64,000 nucleotides of DNA from RPRC01 sp034933285 (GTDB taxonomy: Bacteria; Desulfobacterota; Desulfuromonadia; Geobacterales; Geobacteraceae), in the NCBI GenBank assembly GCA_034933285.1, contig JAYFNT010000022.1, positions 1 to 64,000 of the forward strand, in the 5' to 3' direction. Shown one piece after another: positions 42,731 to 51,763 of the stretch. The notes below the pieces were generated by a model. That model was not told the origin of the DNA, made no database searches, and saw only the letters and a program-made list of their open reading frames with translations. Positions within the stretch are counted from its first letter, which is position 1; each line of letters opens with the position of its first letter. The translations under genes and the position numbers were made by a program.

Positions 42731-43837
42731 ATGATCAGCCAGGTTTTCTTTTCCGACCTGAGAACATCCACATCGGAAAACCTGTTCGACAAGATCGGCA
42801 GTCTGATGGGAAAGTGTGACATCAGCTCTATTGTTTCCCGAGGAGATCTCGTGGCAGTAAAGATCCATTTCGGGGAGCGGGGCTGCCATGCGTATGTCCG
42901 GCCGGTTTTTGTCAGGAGAATTGTGGAAGAGATCAAGAAGTGCGGCGGAATGCCCTTCCTGACCGATTCGTCCACCCTTTATCCGGGGGAGAGAAAAAAC
43001 GCTGTATCAGCCCTTCGTTGCGCGGTGGCAAATGGTTTTTCATCCGAAGTAGTGGGCGCGCCGCTCATCATGTGCGACGGCCTGAGAGGGCAATCCGCCA
43101 GGGAGGTTCCCATTGAAGGGGAGCTTTTGAAAACGGTAAAGATCGGCTCAGCCATTGCCGAGGCCGATTCTCTGGTGGCGGTGTCCCATTTCAAACTGCA
43201 TGAACTGACCGGATTCGGCGGCGCGTTGAAGAATCTGGGCATGGGATGTTCGAGCAGGGCCGGCAAGCTTCAGCAGCATTCCACGATGGCGCCGGTGGTG
43301 GCCGGAGATATCTGCACCGGTTGCGGGTCATGCATGCATGCTTGTGACCACGAAGCTGTCAGCATGAGGAACGGTACCGCTTACATATCGCCGGAACTGT
43401 GCGTCGGCTGCGGCCGCTGCATTTCCGCCTGCCCGGTAAAGGCAGTCAAGGTTCAATGGAACGAGGCTTCTTCCCCGGTAATGAAAAAGATGGCTGAGTA
43501 CGCCCTTGGCGCACTTTCCGGAAAGAAGTCATCGGCATTGTTCCTGAATTTCATTACCCAGGTATCTCCTGCCTGTGATTGTTATGGTCATTCCGACGCG
43601 CCGATAGTCAACGACATAGGGATCTGCGCATCGAGAGACCCGGTGGCTGTAGATCAGGCCAGTGCCGACCTGGTGAATGCCGCGCCAGGCATCAGGGGCA
43701 CAGCACTGCGGTCAGGGTTCGAGCCGGGAGGGGACAAGTTTCGCGGAGTGCATCCCGATGTCGACTGGTCCGGCCAGCTTGAACATGCCGAGAAGATAGG
43801 ACTTGGTTCGAGGAGGTACAGGCTGGAGAAAATATGA
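42731..43837 (+). CDS. DUF362 protein with two [4Fe-4S] ferredoxin motifs
   Basis: A 368-aa protein. The N-terminal two-thirds is a DUF362 domain (LVAVKIHFGERGCHAYVRP, PFLTDSSTLYPG, HFKLHELTGFGGALKNLGMG). Two ferredoxin cluster motifs follow at about residues 198-240: CTGCGSCMHACDH and CVGCGRCISACPV. The C-terminus returns to the DUF362 fold. Such proteins are probable cytoplasmic electron carriers. ATG 42731 has AGAGG 7 bases upstream; ATG 42713 is the alternative. It follows MOSC by about 115 bases and could carry electrons for AOR. Confidence 0.88.
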   Translation: MISQVFFSDLRTSTSENLFDKIGSLMGKCDISSIVSRGDLVAVKIHFGERGCHAYVRPVFVRRIVEEIKKCGGMPFLTDSSTLYPGERKNAVSALRCAVANGFSSEVVGAPLIMCDGLRGQSAREVPIEGELLKTVKIGSAIAEADSLVAVSHFKLHELTGFGGALKNLGMGCSSRAGKLQQHSTMAPVVAGDICTGCGSCMHACDHEAVSMRNGTAYISPELCVGCGRCISACPVKAVKVQWNEASSPVMKKMAEYALGALSGKKSSALFLNFITQVSPACDCYGHSDAPIVNDIGICASRDPVAVDQASADLVNAAPGIRGTALRSGFEPGGDKFRGVHPDVDWSGQLEHAEKIGLGSRRYRLEKI

Positions 43838-43852
43838 AAAATTCCCTTTGAT

Positions 43853-44296
43853 TCAACCCTTCTTCACCCTGAATACCGAGTTGAAAGTCGCGGTTTTGAT
43901 GCCCTGGTCGTCGAAAACTTCCGCTATTCCTTTTATGGTCCTTTCGTCACGTTCCAGGATGGTAGCCACGGCCCTGACCACTCCGCTCTTTATCGGCGCA
44001 TGGAACCTCAGGGAGAGTTCCATGGTTACGAAGTGGCTTCCTTCCGGCAGGACGCTTTTGATGGCCATGGCAACTGCCGTATCCGCCAGTGCGGTTACAG
44101 CGCCGCCGTGCAGCAGCCCCTTTCCCTGTGAAAGCCTCACTTTGAAGGGCATCGAGAGTACTGCCCTGCCCTGCTTCGCTTCTTCAATCTGCATGCCCAG
44201 GTATTCTTCGAAGGGTGCGCATGCTATCCAATCAGGCAACTGAAAAGGTATCTCGCCATCAGCCGGCATCACCTTATCGTACATCTTTTCGTACAT
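43853..44296 (-). CDS. Hotdog-fold acyl-CoA thioesterase (PaaI-like)
   Basis: A 147-aa protein with the hotdog-fold signature QGKGLLHGGAVTALADTAVAMA near the middle, including the conserved HGG-D pattern of PaaI thioesterases that hydrolyse acyl- or aryl-CoA. Later strands (HFVTMELSLRFHAPI) fit the fold. GAGAGG lies 5 bases before ATG 44296. It converges with the DUF362 gene and precedes no clear partner. Confidence 0.83.
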   Translation of the reverse strand: MYEKMYDKVMPADGEIPFQLPDWIACAPFEEYLGMQIEEAKQGRAVLSMPFKVRLSQGKGLLHGGAVTALADTAVAMAIKSVLPEGSHFVTMELSLRFHAPIKSGVVRAVATILERDERTIKGIAEVFDDQGIKTATFNSVFRVKKG

Positions 44297-44332
44297 ATAC
44301 ACCTCTCAGGGAACAGGAGAATCAGACGCCTT

Positions 44333-44836
44333 TTATCTTGTGGTCACGTTTGGCTGTATAGTCGTGGAGGCAGGCTGGTAGGTGAACTGCCACTCACTGT
44401 ATTTCTTCTTGCCTTCCAGGTATTCCAGGCCATCCGGGAAATTTGCCTGTTTCATGGGCGGGTCGTTACTCGAACTGGCCACCCCGATGATGCCCCGTAC
44501 GGGGTCCTTGATGGGAACCAAGTCTTCCCCTGTCAGCGGATCCTTATAGAGTCGCCTTATGTAACGGGTCTTGGTGAGGGTTGTCGGGTCGAGAAGCAGA
44601 TCCTTCAGATCGTTCAGGGGGGGGGCTGCCCGCTGGCCCGTTCTGGGCGCATGCCAGCGGGTGATGGCATCCCGGTACTGTGAACCGCGGAAAATGAGTT
44701 CCTCCTCGCGCTCACGCGCCATGAACGTTCTCCAGCTCTGCCCGGCAATCCCTGTCATGATTCCCATGATGACAACCATGACCAGCACTGCCACCAGGGT
44801 AAAACCGGATGATGTCTTAATGAATTTTGTCGCCAC
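44333..44836 (-). CDS. Type II secretion/type IV pseudopilin-like protein
   Basis: A 167-aa protein with a prepilin leader of about 11 residues (ATKFIKTSSG) and a cleavage site before FTLVAVLVMVVIMG, then a single N-terminal membrane helix. The usual Glu at position +5 after cleavage is replaced by Ala (FTLVA). The rest resembles GspG-type proteins (REREEELIFRGSQYRDAITR). The gene starts with GTG 4 bases after the transketolase C-terminal gene, so it is the last gene of that operon. No other secretion genes are nearby. Confidence 0.8.
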   Translation of the reverse strand: MATKFIKTSSGFTLVAVLVMVVIMGIMTGIAGQSWRTFMAREREEELIFRGSQYRDAITRWHAPRTGQRAAPPLNDLKDLLLDPTTLTKTRYIRRLYKDPLTGEDLVPIKDPVRGIIGVASSSNDPPMKQANFPDGLEYLEGKKKYSEWQFTYQPASTTIQPNVTTR

Positions 44837-44839
44837 TTC

Positions 44840-45769
44840 CTATTTCCGGGCAAGTACGCTGCGCGCCGCTTCCACCAGGTCCTCGGGCATGAGTCCGAAA
44901 TACTTGAGCAGCTCCTCTGCCTTACCTGATGTGCCGAATCTGTCCTTGATTCCCACCCGTACGAGGGGGGTGGGCTGACGTTCGGCCAGAAGCTCGCTGA
45001 CTGCCGAGCCGAGTCCGCCGATTATGGAATGTTCTTCAGCAGTCACGATGGCCCCGGTTTCTCTCGCCGCCTTGAGAACCAGTTCCTTGTCCAGAGGTTT
45101 CACTGTGCCGATATGAATCACGCGCGCGGAAATGCCTTCGGGAGCCAGCAGCGTGGCAGCCTGCATGGCCTGGGCAGTCATGATCCCCGTTGTCACGAAA
45201 GTGAGGTCGGTTCCGGCGGCAATTTCGCATCCCTTGCCTATCTGGAAACCGTGGCCTTCATCGAAGACCCTGGGGACCTTGTTGCGGCCGAGCCTGATAA
45301 AGACAGGCCCTTTGTATGCAGCTGCAGCGGCCACGGCGCCTTTCGTTTCCTCTGCGTCCGCGGGTACGATGACAGTCATGTTGGGGATTGCGCGCATTAT
45401 GGCGATATCCTCAACCGACTGGTGCGTGCCGCCGTCTTCACCCACTGTCACTCCTCCATGAGTCGGCACTATCTTCACATTAGCCTTGGGATATGCCACC
45501 GACTGGCGGATCTGTTCCCATGCCCGGCCCGCGGCGAATATGGCAAAAGTGGAGACAAAAGGTATTTTGCCGACCGCGGCAAGTCCGGCGGCCGTCCCGA
45601 CCATATTGGCCTCGGCTATACCCATATTGAAAAAGCGTTCCGGGAATTTCTTCGCGAAAACCGCTGTCTTGGTTGATCCGGACAGGTCGGCGTCGAGCAC
45701 CACTATGTCCTTGTTTTCCTCACCCAGCCGGGCGAGTGTTTCTCCGTAGGCGTCCCTGGTTGCCTTCAT
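44840..45769 (-). CDS. Transketolase, C-terminal subunit
   Basis: A 309-aa protein carrying the pyrimidine-binding and C-terminal domains of transketolase: FPERFFNMGIAEANMVG with the catalytic Glu, HGGVTVGEDGGTHQSVED and the C-terminal ETGAIVTAEEH. It works with the separately encoded N-terminal half located 19 bases upstream. Together they transfer two-carbon units in the non-oxidative pentose phosphate pathway. GGAAGGA precedes the ATG. Confidence 0.93.
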   Translation of the reverse strand: MKATRDAYGETLARLGEENKDIVVLDADLSGSTKTAVFAKKFPERFFNMGIAEANMVGTAAGLAAVGKIPFVSTFAIFAAGRAWEQIRQSVAYPKANVKIVPTHGGVTVGEDGGTHQSVEDIAIMRAIPNMTVIVPADAEETKGAVAAAAAYKGPVFIRLGRNKVPRVFDEGHGFQIGKGCEIAAGTDLTFVTTGIMTAQAMQAATLLAPEGISARVIHIGTVKPLDKELVLKAARETGAIVTAEEHSIIGGLGSAVSELLAERQPTPLVRVGIKDRFGTSGKAEELLKYFGLMPEDLVEAARSVLARK

Positions 45770-45788
45770 GCTGATTCCTTCCTTTCTC

Positions 45789-46619
45789 TCAATCTTCGAA
45801 GCAGCCCAGGCAAAGGAGGGCCTCGTTCAATTCGTCGTCATTGGGCGCCACCCCATGGTAAGATGCCTTGTGCTCGAAACGCGGGACTCCTTTTCCCTTC
45901 ACTGTCCGCGCCACGATCATCGTCGGTTTGCCTTTTACGGTTTGAGCGGTTTCCAGTGCTTCGACAATGGCTTCCATATCGTGTCCGTCAATTTCCATGA
46001 CGTTCCAGCCGAAGGCGCGGAACTTTTCCCCGATGGGGCCCACGTTCATGACCTTTTCCACCTCTCCGTCGATCTGGAGCGCATTGGCGTCGACCATGGC
46101 GCAGAGGTTGTCCAGGCGGTAATGGGCCGCAGCCATTGCCGCTTCCCATACCTGGCCTTCCTGCAGTTCGCCGTCACCCAGCAGGGCGTACACCCTTGAA
46201 GGCTTATCGTTCAACCGCAAACCGAGAGCCATGCCGTTTGCCATGGACAGACCCTGGCCCAGAGAGCCGGTGCAGACCTCGACGCCCGGCGTTCCCTTGC
46301 TGTCGGGATGGCCCTGGAGATGGCTGCCCAGACGGCGCAGCATCATCAGGTCTTCCCTGGGGAAATAGCCTGCATCCGCCAGCGCAACGTACTGTGCGGG
46401 GGCCGCATGCCCCTTGCTGAGTACAAAGCGGTCCCTGTCCTCCCAAAGTGGATTTTGCGGGTCGTGCTTCATCACCTGAAAATAGAGAGCCGTCACCATG
46501 TCGATCGCCGAGAGTGACCCGCCAGTATGGCCGGACTGGGACCGATGGAGTGTCTTGATGATGGAAACCCGGAGATCCCGGGCCTTTTCTTCCAGAAACG
46601 CTATCCTGTCTTTATCCAA
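45789..46619 (-). CDS. Transketolase, N-terminal subunit
   Basis: A 276-aa protein with the thiamine diphosphate-binding half of transketolase: SGHTGGSLSAIDMV, DRFVLSKGHAAPAQY and the GDGELQEGQVWEAAMAA motif with a DANALQIDG metal-binding run. The likely start is TTG 46619 preceded by GGAAAGGGAAAG. Split transketolases are common in deltaproteobacteria and archaea. It forms an operon with the C-terminal half. Confidence 0.93.
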   Translation of the reverse strand: MDKDRIAFLEEKARDLRVSIIKTLHRSQSGHTGGSLSAIDMVTALYFQVMKHDPQNPLWEDRDRFVLSKGHAAPAQYVALADAGYFPREDLMMLRRLGSHLQGHPDSKGTPGVEVCTGSLGQGLSMANGMALGLRLNDKPSRVYALLGDGELQEGQVWEAAMAAAHYRLDNLCAMVDANALQIDGEVEKVMNVGPIGEKFRAFGWNVMEIDGHDMEAIVEALETAQTVKGKPTMIVARTVKGKGVPRFEHKASYHGVAPNDDELNEALLCLGCFED

Positions 46620-46660
46620 AATCTTTCCCTTTCCTGATGTCGTTGCTTTTTTTGCAGATC

Positions 46661-47077
46661 TCAGTCTTTTACCGAGGCCAGATATTCCAGGATCATTTCG
46701 TCCAGAGTCTGTTCCTGTTTCCCTGTCCCTCCTGATGAAGAAGCATCGTCTGTTCGATGCTGCTCCCGGTCAGCCGGGGAAGAGGCGTTCTCTTCCTGCC
46801 CGGTCAGCTCTCCACTGGCGAACGCCCGGCTGTCGAATTCTCCCGCTTTCAAACGCCTCAGCATATCCTTGTGCTGTTCCTTCATGAGGTCTTCGACGAC
46901 CTTTTCCAACATCTCAATCGTAATGATGTCTGAATAATCGGTCTTTTTCGAGGAGATTATCGTGCCGTCCCGGTAAAGGAGAGTTGTGATATGGGGGTTC
47001 TTCAGGCCGCTGTCTTCGGTCTGGACGTGGAATACAACTCCCTTGTAGAGAATATTGTGATTGAATCCCTGTACCAT
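46661..47077 (-). CDS. Conserved hypothetical protein, 138 residues
   Basis: I do not recognise a family. The N-terminal 60 residues form a compact beta-like domain (VQGFNHNILYKGVVFHVQTEDSG, HITTLLYRDGTIISSKKTDY), then a charged helix (VVEDLMKEQHKDMLRRL), and a Ser/Glu/Gln-rich low-complexity linker leads to a short terminal helix. No signal peptide or membrane segment is seen. It sits between metH and the transketolase genes on the same strand and may be part of a longer transcript. Confidence 0.6.
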   Translation of the reverse strand: MVQGFNHNILYKGVVFHVQTEDSGLKNPHITTLLYRDGTIISSKKTDYSDIITIEMLEKVVEDLMKEQHKDMLRRLKAGEFDSRAFASGELTGQEENASSPADREQHRTDDASSSGGTGKQEQTLDEMILEYLASVKD

Positions 47078-47211
47078 GGTTTACCTGCTTGTAATGATTT
47101 GATGTGCAGCGCCGTTCCCTCCGCCCGGAGTCCCAAGCTGTTGTTTGCACGCAGAAAGTAGCATGGCATCCGGATTGATGCAAGGGAGAAACGGATGGTT
47201 GGGGATGCTTT

Positions 47212-49632
47212 TCAGGAGTTTTTCCCCAAGAGCTTTTTGATCCTGGCCACTGCTTCCATGGCATCCTTCGCATACAGATCGGCGCCGATCTGGTCGGCGT
47301 AGGCCTGGGTCACAACGGCGCCACCGACCATGGTGAATGTCCGTATCCCTTCCACCTTGAGCTTTCCGATGACGTTTTCCATTTCCGACATGGTAGTTGT
47401 CATCAGCGCGGAGAGGCCCACAGCGTCGACTTTTCGTTCCCGCGCCTCGGAAATTATCCTGTGGGCGGGCACGTTCTTGCCCAGGTCGATCACCTCGAAG
47501 CCATGGTTTTCCAGTAGAGTGCAGACGATGTTCTTGCCGATATCATGGATGTCGCCTTCAACGGTGGCCATCAGTATGCGCCCTTCGGAAGCCAGCGAGT
47601 CCTGCTGCATCACTTCCTTCAGGCGGGAGAAGGCGCTTTGCATGGTTTCGGCGGATTGCATGACCTGGGGAAGGAAGAACTGGTTGTTTTCGAAGCGGCG
47701 GCCTACTTCCTCAAGGCCGGGCAGCAAGCCTTCGTTGCTGATCTGGAGGGGAGTGAGCCCTTCTTCCAAGGCCCGGTTGACCAGCTGGGTGATCCCGTCT
47801 TTGTCGCCGTCGATCACCGAACGGGACAGAAGACCCCTTATGTCGGCCGGGAGGCCGCTCGGCGTTTCCGTCCCGGTTACAGTTACCGTGTCGCGGTAAG
47901 CCTCCACATACGAGGTTGCCCGGAGGTCTTTCTGCAGCAGGACCATGGCTGCCCGCCATGCATCCATCATCGCTTTTTCCTTCGGATTGATGATGGCTGC
48001 GTCGAGGCCCGCTGCCAGCGCCATGGAGAAAAATGTGGATGACATCAGCTGCCGGCAGGGAAGGCCGAAGGAAATATTGCTTACTCCCAGCACCGTGTTG
48101 AGACCCAGCGAACCCTTCACTGCCCGGATGGCATTCAGTGTTTCGACTGCCTGCTTCTGTTCCGCGCTGACCGTTAGCGTAAGGCAGTCGATGAGGATGT
48201 CCTGTCTGGGGATGCCCAACTTTTCGGCCGCGGCGGCAATCCGTCCGGCGATGGCCGCTCTTCCTTCGGCGGTCGGCGGGATGCCCTTTTCATCAAGGGT
48301 CAGCCCGATTACCGCGGCGCCGTATTTTTTTACCAGGGGGAGTATGCGGCTGATGCTCTTTTCCTCGCCTGAAACGGAGTTGACCAGCACTTTGCCGTCT
48401 GCAGCCTTGAGCCCCCGTTCAAGCGCTTCCGGGTTGGATGAATCGAGCACGATCGGTACAGTGACGGCTCCGGTTACGCAGAACACGGCCTTTTCCATGG
48501 CAGCGGCTTCATCGATGCCCGGTGTTCCAACGTTCACGTCCAGCAGGGTCGCGCCGGCAGCTGTCTGCTCCAGGGCTTCCCGGCGTATGTAAGAAATTTT
48601 CCCTTCCCTCAGTTCGGCGGCAAATGCTTTTTTGCCTGTGGGGTTGATGCGTTCGCCAATAATCGCGGCCGGATGGCTGTTGCCGATTGCAGTGAATCCT
48701 GAACGGCTGGAGAGGAATGTCGTTCCGCGATCGGGGCCGCAAACCGGGAAGGGCCTGTTTTTCTCCGCGAGCGCCTGACGGATCGCACTGATGTGACGTG
48801 GGGTTGTTCCGCAGCAACCGCCGATAATGCGGACCCCAAGCTCCACGAAGCGGTCGTGATAGGTGGTCATTTCCTCAGGTGTGCCCGGGAACACGGTTTT
48901 CCCGTCCTTGAGAATCGGCAGACCAGCGTTTGCCTGGGCTATGAGCGGAAGATTGGTGACCTGGCGCATGGATTTGAGGATTTCATGGATACCCGCGACA
49001 CCAAGACCGCAATTGGAACCGATTATGTTTGCGCCGACAGCTTCCAGGGTTATGGCCGCCGCTTCCGGAGGCGTTCCCAGAACACTTCTTCCCTTGTCGT
49101 CGAAGGTGAGCATGGAGATGACGGGAATGGTCGGAGACAGCTCGCGGATCGCAATTATGGCAGCCCTGATTTCCTTGATGTCCAGGAAAGTTTCCAGGGT
49201 GAAGAGGTCTGCGCCTGCCTCCATGAGGATCTCGGCCTGCTCCCTGAAGACGGCCGACATCCGGTCGAAAGAGATGTCTCCCAGTGGTTCGACGAACAGG
49301 CCGGTGGGGCCCATTGATGCGGCGACATAGGCGGACGGCCCGCCGGCTTTCCTTGCCAGGGCGACTCCCGAGCGGTTTATTTCCCGTATCCGCCCTTCCA
49401 GGCCGTAGTGGGAAAGTTTTTCCCTGTTGCCGCCGAACGTGTTGGTTACGATGATGTCGGCGCCTGCCTGGCGGTATTCCAGGTGCACGGCTTGCACGAC
49501 ATCAGGAGCGGTCAGGTTCATCTCCTCGGGGGATTGGCCCGGTCTCAGGCCACGTTCCTGAAGCATGGTTCCTTTCGCGCCGTCCAGTACCAGGATTCTG
49601 TCCCGGATCTCGTCAAGAAAAGGGGTTTTCAT
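47212..49632 (-). CDS. metH: Cobalamin-dependent methionine synthase, short form
   Basis: Transfers a methyl group from methyltetrahydrofolate to homocysteine. The homocysteine domain has zinc cysteines in GSNCG and GGCCGTTPRH. A pterin/methyltetrahydrofolate domain follows (about 310-570, IGERINPTGKKAF), then the B12 cap and binding domain with EGDIHDIGKNIV (His axial ligand) near residue 690. At 806 aa it lacks the C-terminal SAM-dependent reactivation domain of E. coli MetH (about 1227 aa), so a separate reactivating protein is expected. No cobalamin riboswitch is seen upstream. Confidence 0.93.
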   Translation of the reverse strand: MKTPFLDEIRDRILVLDGAKGTMLQERGLRPGQSPEEMNLTAPDVVQAVHLEYRQAGADIIVTNTFGGNREKLSHYGLEGRIREINRSGVALARKAGGPSAYVAASMGPTGLFVEPLGDISFDRMSAVFREQAEILMEAGADLFTLETFLDIKEIRAAIIAIRELSPTIPVISMLTFDDKGRSVLGTPPEAAAITLEAVGANIIGSNCGLGVAGIHEILKSMRQVTNLPLIAQANAGLPILKDGKTVFPGTPEEMTTYHDRFVELGVRIIGGCCGTTPRHISAIRQALAEKNRPFPVCGPDRGTTFLSSRSGFTAIGNSHPAAIIGERINPTGKKAFAAELREGKISYIRREALEQTAAGATLLDVNVGTPGIDEAAAMEKAVFCVTGAVTVPIVLDSSNPEALERGLKAADGKVLVNSVSGEEKSISRILPLVKKYGAAVIGLTLDEKGIPPTAEGRAAIAGRIAAAAEKLGIPRQDILIDCLTLTVSAEQKQAVETLNAIRAVKGSLGLNTVLGVSNISFGLPCRQLMSSTFFSMALAAGLDAAIINPKEKAMMDAWRAAMVLLQKDLRATSYVEAYRDTVTVTGTETPSGLPADIRGLLSRSVIDGDKDGITQLVNRALEEGLTPLQISNEGLLPGLEEVGRRFENNQFFLPQVMQSAETMQSAFSRLKEVMQQDSLASEGRILMATVEGDIHDIGKNIVCTLLENHGFEVIDLGKNVPAHRIISEARERKVDAVGLSALMTTTMSEMENVIGKLKVEGIRTFTMVGGAVVTQAYADQIGADLYAKDAMEAVARIKKLLGKNS

Positions 49633-49690
49633 AATCGGTGTTCTCCACGTGGCGGTGAGTTGTGTTCCGGGACGGCAACGGCACAGTCAG

Positions 49691-50272
49691 TCATCCTTCT
49701 TTTCCGTCGGGCAGATAATTCGGTTCCAGGGGGCTCCGCAGGTCCAGGTGGCCGCCCAGAGTGGTTACTTCATGCCCATCAATAAGAATTTTTACCTTTT
49801 TGACGGAAGGGAAATTATAGCTAACCGTATTTACTATGGAATATGCGGCCGTCATTTCTGCGGAGCTTCCCTGGGGCATTCCGTCCACAAACCCCTTGCC
49901 CATGTCCACGATGGCCGTATCGTTCAATATCTGCACGGACCGGACAGTGCTGGTGGGGGGGATGGTGGGCGACAGGTCTCCCAGCGGGCCGTTCGCCAGT
50001 TCTTCGAGGGCCTTCCGTATGCAGGGAGCAATGTCGCTGCCGCAGGCTTCAATCTCGCGCGTTTCCATGACGAATTCACCGGTCCCGGAGGACGCGAAAA
50101 AGAGCGATACGGCAATGGAGCCGGCGGGATGCGGCTGCTGCGGCACTGTCGGCCTTTCATGGCGTTCCAAGTATTTGAAGAGCATGAGAGCGCCCAATAC
50201 CAGCGCAACGGCAACGAATGCCGTTAGCAGCAGTACCTTGCCGCCCCTTATTTTCCCCTGGGCCCGTTTCAT
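49691..50272 (-). CDS. GerMN-domain membrane-anchored protein
   Basis: A 193-aa protein with one N-terminal membrane helix (residues 12-33, VLLLTAFVAVALVLGALMLF) and a GerMN domain (SLFFASSGTGEFVMETREIE through VKKVKILIDGHEVTTLGGHLD). GerMN domains occur in spore-cortex and envelope proteins and may bind peptidoglycan or similar ligands. The ATG overlaps the end of murI as ATGA, so it is translationally coupled to a peptidoglycan-precursor enzyme, suggesting a cell-envelope role. Confidence 0.83.
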   Translation of the reverse strand: MKRAQGKIRGGKVLLLTAFVAVALVLGALMLFKYLERHERPTVPQQPHPAGSIAVSLFFASSGTGEFVMETREIEACGSDIAPCIRKALEELANGPLGDLSPTIPPTSTVRSVQILNDTAIVDMGKGFVDGMPQGSSAEMTAAYSIVNTVSYNFPSVKKVKILIDGHEVTTLGGHLDLRSPLEPNYLPDGKEG

Positions 50273-51093
50273 GGCTGTACCTGCAGACCTTCCCTTTCCA
50301 GCGATACCTGGTGGACGTCACCGAGGGCTCCGCCGAGGAACCTGTTGCCGACCTTGATGAATCCTGCCGGGACATCAGTGACGAAATAATGATGGTTTCC
50401 CATTTCCGATGCCGGCCGGATCATTGACGAGTTGCGCAATATTTCGGCAACGGTGCGGGCCGTTTCCTCAGCGGAGTCCACGAGCTGGACTCCTTTGCCC
50501 ATGCTTTCGCCGATCGTTTTCTTGAGTATCGGGTAATGGGTGCACCCGAGAACAAGCGTGTCCACGCCTTCGTTTTTCAGACCGCCAAGATAGATGTCGG
50601 CAGTCATGCGCGTCACTTCGTTGTCGATCCATCCTTCTTCCGCCAGGGGGACAAACAGTGGGCAGGCCCTTGTTATGACCTCGATGTCGGGATTTATCCT
50701 CTTGATGGCCTTGGCGTAAGCGCTGCTCCTTATGGTCCCCTCCGTGCCGATCACTCCGACTCTGCCGGTTCTGGTCGAAGAAGCTGCACGACGGGCCCCA
50801 GGTTCGATAACCCCGACGATGGGTATGGAAAAATGCTTCTTAAGCGTTTCCAGGGAGCAGGCGGACGCTGTGTTGCAGGCAACGACAAGCAGCTTGATAT
50901 CCCGGCTGACCAGGAAGGAAGTGATTTCCATGGAGTAACGGGTCACCGTTTCCGGAGATTTCGTGCCGTAGGGCACACGTGCCGTGTCGCCCAGATATAT
51001 GGTGTCTTCCTGGGGAAGAGCCTTTACAATTTCCTTCAGGACGGTGAGACCGCCGACACCAGAGTCGAATATTCCTATTGCCTTCCAGGACAC
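50269..51093 (-). CDS. murI: Glutamate racemase
   Basis: Makes D-glutamate for peptidoglycan. The two catalytic cysteine regions are visible: VACNTASACSLE near residue 72 and LVLGCTHYPILK near residue 182. The N-terminus AIGIFDSGVGGLTV is typical. The product is 274 aa. It starts with GTG 51093 (GAGGAGG lies further upstream) and overlaps the GerMN gene downstream. Confidence 0.94.
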   Translation of the reverse strand: MSWKAIGIFDSGVGGLTVLKEIVKALPQEDTIYLGDTARVPYGTKSPETVTRYSMEITSFLVSRDIKLLVVACNTASACSLETLKKHFSIPIVGVIEPGARRAASSTRTGRVGVIGTEGTIRSSAYAKAIKRINPDIEVITRACPLFVPLAEEGWIDNEVTRMTADIYLGGLKNEGVDTLVLGCTHYPILKKTIGESMGKGVQLVDSAEETARTVAEILRNSSMIRPASEMGNHHYFVTDVPAGFIKVGNRFLGGALGDVHQVSLEREGLQVQP

Positions 51094-51186
51094 GCCGGGT
51101 GCAAACCTCCTCTCGGGACGCGTTTTCCGCGCTTCCTATGCAGAAACGCCATCTTTTCCTCTGAAGGCGATTCATTCCATAAGCTA

Positions 51187-51215
51187 TTGACTGATAATAT
51201 GCTAAATTATATATA
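51187..51215 (+). promoter_or_regulatory. Sigma70-type promoter of the 51.4-54.4 kb operon
   Basis: TTGACT (51187-51192), 17 bases, TATATA (51210-51215). It lies about 200 bases before the first gene of the forward cluster. Confidence 0.55.
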
Positions 51216-51418
51216 CTAGTTTCCCAGGGGCAACTTTGTCAAGGCATTTGGCGTGGGCATTTGAGTTGGACGCTCAGTGGCGCTCCCCGGTTTTCGACAA
51301 TATTCTCCTTTAATTCCAAAGTGAAATTTGCTATTGATACAGGGAAGGTTTCCGAATTGGAATTGATGGGTTGCCCGTCCAGGGTTACGGGCGGACACTA
51401 TCCTCTGAAGGAGGAGCA

Positions 51419-51757
51419 ATGGACAAACAGGAGCTGATTACCAGGACAACAGAGCGTCTGACCCCGTTCGAAACGGAAAACGTCATAAAGTTCCTACAGA
51501 ATCTGACCCTCAAAAGCGCCATGGAGAATCCATGGATCATCGGGGCTTTCCTGGTCATTTTTTTCTATGCGGTGATCAAGCGCTCCAAATTCGTCTTGCT
51601 CAGCTTGTTTTGCGTGATTGCCATAATGGTCATGGTCCGATATATCTTCCCTCCGCAAGGCGACGAACTCAATCTCTCTTCAACACTTCCCTTTCTCGGG
51701 GGCGGACTTGTAATAGGTGCGGTACTGCTCTATTTCAATTTCATCAAGTCCGAATGA
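51419..51757 (+). CDS. Small membrane protein, 112 residues
   Basis: Not recognised. After a 35-residue charged N-terminus (MDKQELITRTTERLTPFETE) come about three hydrophobic segments (PWIIGAFLVIFFYAV, FVLLSLFCVIAIMVMV, TLPFLGGGLVIGAVLLYFNF), so an integral membrane protein is likely. AAGGAGGAG precedes ATG 51419. It starts 6 bases before the dehydratase-like gene, so it may anchor or serve that system. Confidence 0.65.
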   Translation: MDKQELITRTTERLTPFETENVIKFLQNLTLKSAMENPWIIGAFLVIFFYAVIKRSKFVLLSLFCVIAIMVMVRYIFPPQGDELNLSSTLPFLGGGLVIGAVLLYFNFIKSE

Positions 51758-51763
51758 GGATTC

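Noticed and set aside
49633..49690. Cobalamin riboswitch upstream of metH
   Set aside because: No B12-box sequence was found between metH and the GerMN gene.
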